DNA from: Clostridiales bacterium | Lineage (GTDB): Bacteria > Bacillota > Clostridia > Christensenellales > Aristaeellaceae | Direction: 5' to 3' | Length of the DNA stretch: 64,000 nt | Assembly (NCBI GenBank): GCA_015056255.1 | Contig: SVGP01000015.1 | Location: 1-64,000 of the forward strand | In this document: piece after piece, positions 60,501 through 64,000 of the stretch | Layout of the letters: the number at the start of each line of letters is the position of its first letter | How positions within the stretch are numbered: position 1 is the first letter of the stretch | The notes under the pieces: generated by a model | Databases searched by the model: none | What the model saw: only the letters and a program-made list of their open reading frames with translations | What the model was told of the DNA's origin: nothing | Translations under genes and position numbers: made by a program

Positions 60501-60708
60501 TCAGGGGCTCCATATAGACCTTGTCGGCGATGGTGGTGTCGGTCATGATGGTTGCGGGGTTGGAGTTGACCAGCACAACCTCATAGCCCTCTTCCTTGAG
60601 CGCAAGGCAGGCCTGCGTGCCTGCATAGTCGAATTCCGCGGCCTGTCCGATGACGATGGGGCCGGAGCCGATGATCATAATTTTATTCAGGTCTTTGCGC
60701 TTGGGCAT
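57535..60708 (-). CDS. carB: Carbamoyl phosphate synthase large subunit
   Basis: A 1057-residue enzyme that makes carbamoyl phosphate from bicarbonate, ammonia and two ATP. There are two homologous ATP-grasp halves (about 1-400 and 545-930), each with GGTGGGF or equivalent and an EVNPR motif, joined by the oligomerisation domain and ending in an MGS-like allosteric domain (about 935-1057). The length is normal. Start after GGAGGAAAAAA, 17 nt after pyrC. The glutaminase subunit gene carA, which supplies ammonia, is not adjacent nor anywhere in the window. Confidence 0.97.
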   Translation of the reverse strand: MPKRKDLNKIMIIGSGPIVIGQAAEFDYAGTQACLALKEEGYEVVLVNSNPATIMTDTTIADKVYMEPLTLEYVARILRYERPDAIIPGIGGQTGLNLAMQLEKKGVLQECRTQLLGTKSESIERAEDRELFKELCQEIGEPVIPSQIAYSVEEIKKAALEIGYPVVLRPAFTLGGTGGGFVYTEEEMEEKAENAIRMSPVNQVLVEKSVKGYKEIEFEVMRDGADNAIPICGMENIDPVGVHTGDSVVVAPIMSLNKDDENMLMLSALKIIRALKIEGGCNVQYALNPHTSEYYVIEVNPRVSRSSALASKASGYPIARVTAKIAVGMNLNEIPIANTTADFVPRLDYCVAKYPRFPFDKFADAENRLGTQMKATGEVMAIGSTLSECLLKAVRSLETGVCHLHLKKFDAMETGEIEAYLGEFRDDTLFAVAELFRRGVSIEKAHEITMITPLFLETIETAVKFEKTLSENPMNAGVLSEAKTLGFGDQFIARLWNTDEISVWKMRKENAIKPVYKMVDTCHTGAYIPYFYSTYTGENEAFPDDKEKVVVLGAGPIRIGQGVEFDYSSVHAVKTIRESGREAIIINNNPETVSTDYTTADKLYFEPLTPEDVMNALEHENVLDVIASLGGQTAINLAEPLLRRGVNIIGTDVNAIERAENRDSFEKILKSLNIPQPEGRAVTNIEDGVKTAAEIGYPVLVRPSFVLGGRAMQIVADEGQLRHYLKTAVEIDQDKPVLVDHYILGKELEVDAICDGRDVFVAGIMELVERTGIHSGDSISVYPSFSVSSQVKGKILEYAKKLGVGLGIVGLYNIQFIVDKYDRVYIIEVNPRSSRTVPFLSKATGYPLADIATRAILGVTLKEQGIFDLYPEEKKRWYVKAPVFSFNKLRGMDAYLSPEMKSTGEAIGYDDKLNRALFKALQASGMTLQNYGTVLATIADKDKPEALDLINRFYKLGFNIEATAGTANYLREHGIRTRTLDKISSGSDDIPRAMRQGHIAYVINTRNVGHGHTLADGSEIRKLAIENSVTIFTSLDTVRVLLDVLEETTISISTIDA

Positions 60709-60725
60709 GTTTTTTTCCTCCGCTT

Positions 60726-61994
60726 CTAAATCTCAAATACGGTTTTGTCGCCAAGAACGGTTTTTACGATTTTGCCCCTGGCCGTCCACCCTTCAAAGGG
60801 CGTGAATTTTCCAAGTGAAATCTGCCTTTCGCCTTTGACCGTCCATTCAATGTCCGGATCGAACACGGTGAAATCCGCTTTTTTTCCGGCGGCGATTTCG
60901 TTTTTCTCAAATCCGAACCGCGCTCTGGGCGAAAAGGCCATAAGGTCGATGAGCTTATCAATGGGCAAAATGCCCTTTAAAACAAAGTGGGTGTACATCA
61001 TCGAAAACGCGCATTCAAGCCCCGTTACGCCCATTGCGCTTTCGGGGAAGGTGCCCGATTTTTCATGAGCCGCATGCGGCGCATGATCGGTTGCGATCAT
61101 GTCAATCGTGCCGTCCAGAATGCCGCTTACAAGGGCCTGTCTGTCTTCCTCCGCGCGGATGGGCGGATTCATCTTGTACCTTCCCTCGTTTTTGAGCATC
61201 GAGTCGTTCATAATGAGGTAGTGCGGCGCGGTTTCCGAGGTGATGTCTGCGCCCGCTTTTTTGGCTTCCCGGATCAGATCCACCGTTTCCTTTGCGGAAA
61301 TATGGCACACATGATGCTTGCTTCCGATTTCCTTTATGAACTCGATATCGCGCTCGACCATCTTCCATTCGCTTTCGCTCACAATGGGCTTAATGCCGTT
61401 TTTCTTCGCAAATTCGCCGTCGTGCGCATGTCCGCCTTTTACAAGAGACAAGACCTCGCTATGCGCGGCAATTACCTTGTCAAGCGCCTTTGCTGTTTTC
61501 ATGGCCTCCTTAATGACCGTCTCATCGTCCACGCCCGATCCGTCGTCCGAAAAACCGATGACAAAATCCGAAATCGCCTTCATGTCGGAAAGCGCTTTTC
61601 CCTTCCGCTCCATCGAAATTGTGCCGTAGGGAATCACCTCGATCACGGCTTTTTCCTTGATCAGGTCGAGCTGCTTATTGACATTTTCCATTGTATCCGG
61701 CGCGGGATTCAGGTTCGGCATTGTGCCGACCAGGGTGTATCCGCCTGCGGCTGCGGCTTTGGAGCCGGTTTCGATGGTCTCTTTATAAGAAAAACCCGGC
61801 TCACGGAAATGCACATGCACATCCGCGAAGCCGGGAAACACGTATTTGCCGGAAAGGGAAACGACAGTATCGCCCTCGAAAGGAAATACTTCCCCGATTG
61901 CCTCGATAACGCCGTTTTTAACCGCGAAATCCGCCGTTTGGAGAGAGCCGTTTACAAAGACCTGGCCGCCGGTGTATACGGTACGCAAATCCAT
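60726..61994 (-). CDS. pyrC: Dihydroorotase
   Basis: A 422-residue amidohydrolase of the class I dihydroorotase type. Zinc ligands are in DVHVHFREPG (near 58-67), a later HAHDGE and HHVCHIS region, and DHAPH (near 304). The start is put at 61994 (MDLRTVYTGG) because the longer open frame (to 62045) would run through an intrinsic terminator hairpin in the leader; the GAGGGAGG binding site lies between the T-run and this ATG. It is the first gene of the pyrimidine operon. Confidence 0.94.
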   Translation of the reverse strand: MDLRTVYTGGQVFVNGSLQTADFAVKNGVIEAIGEVFPFEGDTVVSLSGKYVFPGFADVHVHFREPGFSYKETIETGSKAAAAGGYTLVGTMPNLNPAPDTMENVNKQLDLIKEKAVIEVIPYGTISMERKGKALSDMKAISDFVIGFSDDGSGVDDETVIKEAMKTAKALDKVIAAHSEVLSLVKGGHAHDGEFAKKNGIKPIVSESEWKMVERDIEFIKEIGSKHHVCHISAKETVDLIREAKKAGADITSETAPHYLIMNDSMLKNEGRYKMNPPIRAEEDRQALVSGILDGTIDMIATDHAPHAAHEKSGTFPESAMGVTGLECAFSMMYTHFVLKGILPIDKLIDLMAFSPRARFGFEKNEIAAGKKADFTVFDPDIEWTVKGERQISLGKFTPFEGWTARGKIVKTVLGDKTVFEI

Positions 61995-62003
61995 TCCTCC
62001 CTC

Positions 62004-62036
62004 AAAAAAAGCCCTGCCGATCCGTCTCGGCAAGGC
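62004..62036 (-). terminator. Leader terminator T2 of the pyr operon
   Basis: Minus strand: GCCTTGCCGA, 6-nt loop and TCGGCAGGGC (10-bp stem with one G-U pair) followed by seven T. It sits just before the pyrC ribosome binding site, so it must be read through for the operon to be expressed. Confidence 0.85.
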
Positions 62037-62058
62037 GATTTCCATCTTTATTCCTCAC

Positions 62059-62090
62059 AAAAAACCGGCATGGGATTGTTTCCCGCCAGT
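62059..62090 (-). terminator. Leader terminator T1 of the pyr operon
   Basis: Minus strand: CTGGC and GCCGG with inner GGGA/TCCC stem and AACAA loop, followed by TTTTTT. It is the first of two hairpins with T-runs in the leader. Confidence 0.75.
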
Positions 62091-62111
62091 TTGCGATTCT
62101 TCTTATGAAAA

Positions 62112-62122
62112 CCTTGCCGGCG
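62112..62122 (-). promoter_or_regulatory. Candidate antiterminator segment of the pyr leader
   Basis: Minus strand CGCCGGCAAGG. Its CGGCAAGG is exactly complementary to CCTTGCCG, the 5' arm of T2, and its CCGGCA to TGCCGG, the 3' arm of T1. Pairing with either would break that terminator. Just upstream, GCAGAGACGCC resembles the CAGAGAGGC core recognised by PyrR, but two positions differ. Confidence 0.55.
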
Positions 62123-62154
62123 TCTCTGCACCGCGCTTAAAAGTCGTTGGTAGA

Positions 62155-62183
62155 ATTATAAGGTTTCATATGAAAATTCACAA
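62155..62183 (-). promoter_or_regulatory. Promoter of the pyrimidine operon
   Basis: Minus strand: TTGTGA (62178-62183), a 17-bp spacer and perfect TATAAT (62155-62160). The leader to the pyrC start is about 150 nt. Confidence 0.72.
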
Positions 62184-62236
62184 GCATAGATATGTAAAAA
62201 AAGGGGATTTTATGTTTGCATATGGTCTTTAAATAA

Positions 62237-62286
62237 TGTAGGGACGCTCCGGGAGGAGTGTCCCTACGGGAGCGTCTCTATTGTAA
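62237..62286. repeat. Palindromic repeat (GTAGGGACGCTCC unit)
   Basis: GTAGGGACGCTCC, then GTCCCTAC, then GGAGCGTCTCTA: a folded palindrome of the GTAGGGAC type, located downstream of the ADP-ribosylglycohydrolase-family gene. Confidence 0.6.
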
Positions 62287-62299
62287 GATATATTGCCGC

Positions 62300-63766
62300 T
62301 TATTCTCCGAGCACCGCGACCGGAATCATGATGTGTGTCGGGCGGTCGGTGGCGGAAAGATCCAGGATCAGGTGATTGATGGGTTCGGGTTTCTGACTGC
62401 AGGTGATGGTGAACTTTGCCGTGCAGTCTTCGCCGTTGGTTTCGTAGGCGATCCAATGGCGGTTATTGGTGGCCACTGCACTTCTGCCTTGAATAGACCA
62501 ACCCTCCGGAAGAATCCAGCGGATTCGCCAGATTCTGCACTCGGGAACGGTATGCGGCATGACGAAGATATAGCCGGTCAGCGGTTTTTCCATCGAGATG
62601 ACGGGCGCGGTATCAAAATTCACAAACGCCTCGGCAAGCGCGGTTTTTTCAGACAGCGAATAGCGGGTTCTGCGTTTTAGGGTATCAATAAACTTGGTGC
62701 CCATCATACTTTCGGGCGTGACAGAAGAAAAATCGTCCTCATCTTTATAGTCGACCTTCAGGCCCTTATAAAGATCCTGAATGGAGGTTCTTAAGGTGGT
62801 TCCGTGCAGGTTCATGATGCAGTCGGTCAGTTCCGTGCAGCTTTGAGGGAAGCGTCCGTGGCCGAAAAGGAGAGACCCTGTGACAATTTTATCTCCGATA
62901 TGCTCCTTCCAGTCTTCGGGCAGCTGGCTTGCGCCGCGCATCATGCCGAAGATTGCGCCGACGGTTGCGGCGGTGCAGTCGGTGTCGTCTCCGCAGTTGA
63001 CGGCGTAAAGAATACTCTTTTTAAAATCGCCCTCGCCGTAGAGAAGACCCAAAATCACATAACCTATGTTGGCAGGAGCCTGAAACCAGCCGATGTCTTC
63101 GGACTGCTCGACGAGCATATTTCGAACCGTTTTCCAGTCCGTTCCTTTTTTGTATTCGTCGCAAACAAGTCTTACGGCTTTGGAAATCCTTGAATCCTCC
63201 GGGATTTTGGATAAGCCGATTCTGATCAGAAGCTCAAGATCCGTAAACACGAATGCGGCCGATTCGAGCGCGGCAACGAAGATGGCCGCATAGGTTCCTT
63301 CGCCAAAGCCGTGATCCACCGATGCATCCTCAAACGCATAGCGGATGGCCTTTTCCACATGACCGGGATAAAGGCTCGCCCAGATTTCGGTGCGGATCCA
63401 CGCGCCGTTGGAGTGCTGCCACTGGCTGTTAAAAAGTTCACCGGAGATGGGCGGAAGAAAGCCGGAGCGCATGTTGGATTTGCACACGCCGTATTCGTTC
63501 CAGTGCGGTTTTACAAACGACAGCCAGTATTCGCCAAGCGTTTTTGCGTTTACGTGCTCGGGTCCAACTTCGTCCACGCATCTGAGCCACGCAAGCTGAA
63601 GATCAAGGTCGTCGTTGGGCAGCGGCGCGCCTTTTTCGTTGGTAAAGCCCTTGACGTCAAGGATATCCTGCATGCCCTCATAAGGCGTTCCGATGGTGCC
63701 GCCAATATTTTTTCCGATCCAGCCGCCCAGAATTTTGTCTCTTAGGCGTGCTTTTGAAAATATCAT
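62300..63766 (-). CDS. ADP-ribosylglycohydrolase-family protein
   Basis: A 488-residue protein of the DraG-like superfamily. The N-terminal helical domain (about 1-330) contains GGWIGKNIGGTIG, the metal-binding NDDLDLQ (near 51) and the C-terminal NCGDDTDCTAATVGAIFG site (near 268-285), as in dinuclear magnesium enzymes. The last 150 residues are a beta-rich extension not found in DraG. The start at 63766 follows AAGGAGACAACG. Members remove ADP-ribose from proteins, nucleic acids or small molecules; long members with this extension are common in Clostridia and their substrates are unknown. Confidence 0.88.
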   Translation of the reverse strand: MIFSKARLRDKILGGWIGKNIGGTIGTPYEGMQDILDVKGFTNEKGAPLPNDDLDLQLAWLRCVDEVGPEHVNAKTLGEYWLSFVKPHWNEYGVCKSNMRSGFLPPISGELFNSQWQHSNGAWIRTEIWASLYPGHVEKAIRYAFEDASVDHGFGEGTYAAIFVAALESAAFVFTDLELLIRIGLSKIPEDSRISKAVRLVCDEYKKGTDWKTVRNMLVEQSEDIGWFQAPANIGYVILGLLYGEGDFKKSILYAVNCGDDTDCTAATVGAIFGMMRGASQLPEDWKEHIGDKIVTGSLLFGHGRFPQSCTELTDCIMNLHGTTLRTSIQDLYKGLKVDYKDEDDFSSVTPESMMGTKFIDTLKRRTRYSLSEKTALAEAFVNFDTAPVISMEKPLTGYIFVMPHTVPECRIWRIRWILPEGWSIQGRSAVATNNRHWIAYETNGEDCTAKFTITCSQKPEPINHLILDLSATDRPTHIMIPVAVLGE

Positions 63767-63795
63767 AGGTCGTTGTCTCCTTGCTAACAAAACAA

Positions 63796-63999
63796 TTAGA
63801 TATCTTTTAGAATTTCAATAAGGTAATTTTCGAGGTCGCGGGTGTATGAGGCCTGCTCTGGATTTTTCGCTTCATGCTCGCCCGGCGTGTAATCCGGACG
63901 ATTGACTTCCAAAAAACCATGAAGCGCGCATTTATATTCTTTGATTGATGCCAAAATACCAATTGCGGAAAGCTTTTCATAATACCTGACAGCATGCGG
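63796..63999 (-). CDS. Alpha/beta-hydrolase C-terminus (partial)
   Basis: The last 67 residues of a gene entering from the right, read directly from the sequence. The frame gives ...AVRYYEKLSAIGIL, then EYKCALHGFLEV (a His in an HGF context, as the catalytic histidine of acetyl-esterase-type alpha/beta hydrolases) and ends NYLIEILKDI. It stops at 63796, 29 nt before the ADP-ribosylglycohydrolase-family start, so both are probably one operon. Confidence 0.6.
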   Translation of the reverse strand, partial: PHAVRYYEKLSAIGILASIKEYKCALHGFLEVNRPDYTPGEHEAKNPEQASYTRDLENYLIEILKDI

Positions 64000-64000
64000 G

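Noticed and set aside
61995..62045. Longer pyrC N-terminus starting at 62045
   Set aside because: It would be encoded by the T2 terminator stem and its T-run; dihydroorotases begin close to the MDLRT position.
63807..63995. 62-residue minus-strand frame at the window end
   Set aside because: The neighbouring frame gives a better C-terminus (HGF motif, stop at 63796), so this one is a shadow.

Overview
The window (about 50% GC) looks like chromosome of an anaerobic, low-to-mid GC Firmicute of the class Clostridia. Signs of this are consensus TTGACA/TATAAT promoters with 17-bp spacers, AGGAGG-type ribosome binding sites, a SpoIID-family sporulation protein, FeoA/FeoA/FeoB with a Cys-rich FeoB-associated peptide, a PadR-DUF1700-DUF4097 cassette, a PyrK/PyrD(B) pyrimidine operon, and many glycoside-utilisation genes. 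Several secreted solute-binding proteins have signal peptides without a lipobox cysteine. An animal-gut or rumen relative of Christensenellales is plausible, but I cannot prove a taxon from this sequence.

Layout. 1-84 is the 5' end of a 16S rRNA gene on the minus strand, with its promoter at 255-283. 0.36-11 kb is a mixed region: a solute-binding-like protein, a PfkB kinase, two Gfo/Idh/MocA oxidoreductases, a secreted SH3b-repeat protein, a D-lactate dehydrogenase-type enzyme, an unknown two-gene membrane cassette, SpoIID and an endolysin-like hydrolase. 11.1-16.5 kb is a sugar operon (PfkB kinase, D-lyxose/mannose isomerase-type cupin, aldose epimerase, GH38 alpha-mannosidase) that reads as a route from mannosides to a phosphorylated sugar. 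16.6-23.4 kb is an unusual five-gene minus-strand unit: a beta-propeller/solute-binding fusion, two sugar-type ABC permeases, a HlyD-like adaptor and a MacB-like membrane protein, without an ATPase. 23.5-26.5 kb is the feo iron-uptake operon with DtxR-like palindromes. 26.6-27.9 kb is an MFS transporter.

28.0-31.2 kb is a four-gene nucleic-acid repair operon: class I methyltransferase, ATP-dependent RNA ligase, HD-Pnk end-healing fusion and HAD phosphatase. It is followed by tRNA-Ser(GGA). 31.7-34.3 kb holds two tandem secreted serpins whose reactive loops differ while their cores are nearly the same. 34.5-38.2 kb carries small membrane and regulatory genes, one of them frameshifted. 38.3-46 kb is a LacI-controlled glycoside locus: solute-binding protein, two permeases, GH127 beta-L-arabinofuranosidase, the divergent LacI regulator with two palindromic operators, and a GH27 alpha-galactosidase. 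46-50 kb has two GNAT acetyltransferases, a DUF4838 protein and the PadR cassette. 50.3-52.8 kb is an AlgJ/MBOAT polysaccharide or peptidoglycan O-acetylation pair.

52.9-62.2 kb is a de novo pyrimidine operon in the order pyrC-carB-pyrK-pyrD-pyrF-pyrE-pyrB-pyrI. Its leader holds two intrinsic terminators and an upstream segment able to pair with either, which suggests transcription attenuation. carA is not in the window. The end has an ADP-ribosylglycohydrolase-family protein and the 3' end of an alpha/beta-hydrolase. Two families of short palindromic intergenic repeats are scattered through the window; one 25-bp unit is identical at 6.1 kb and 57.4 kb.
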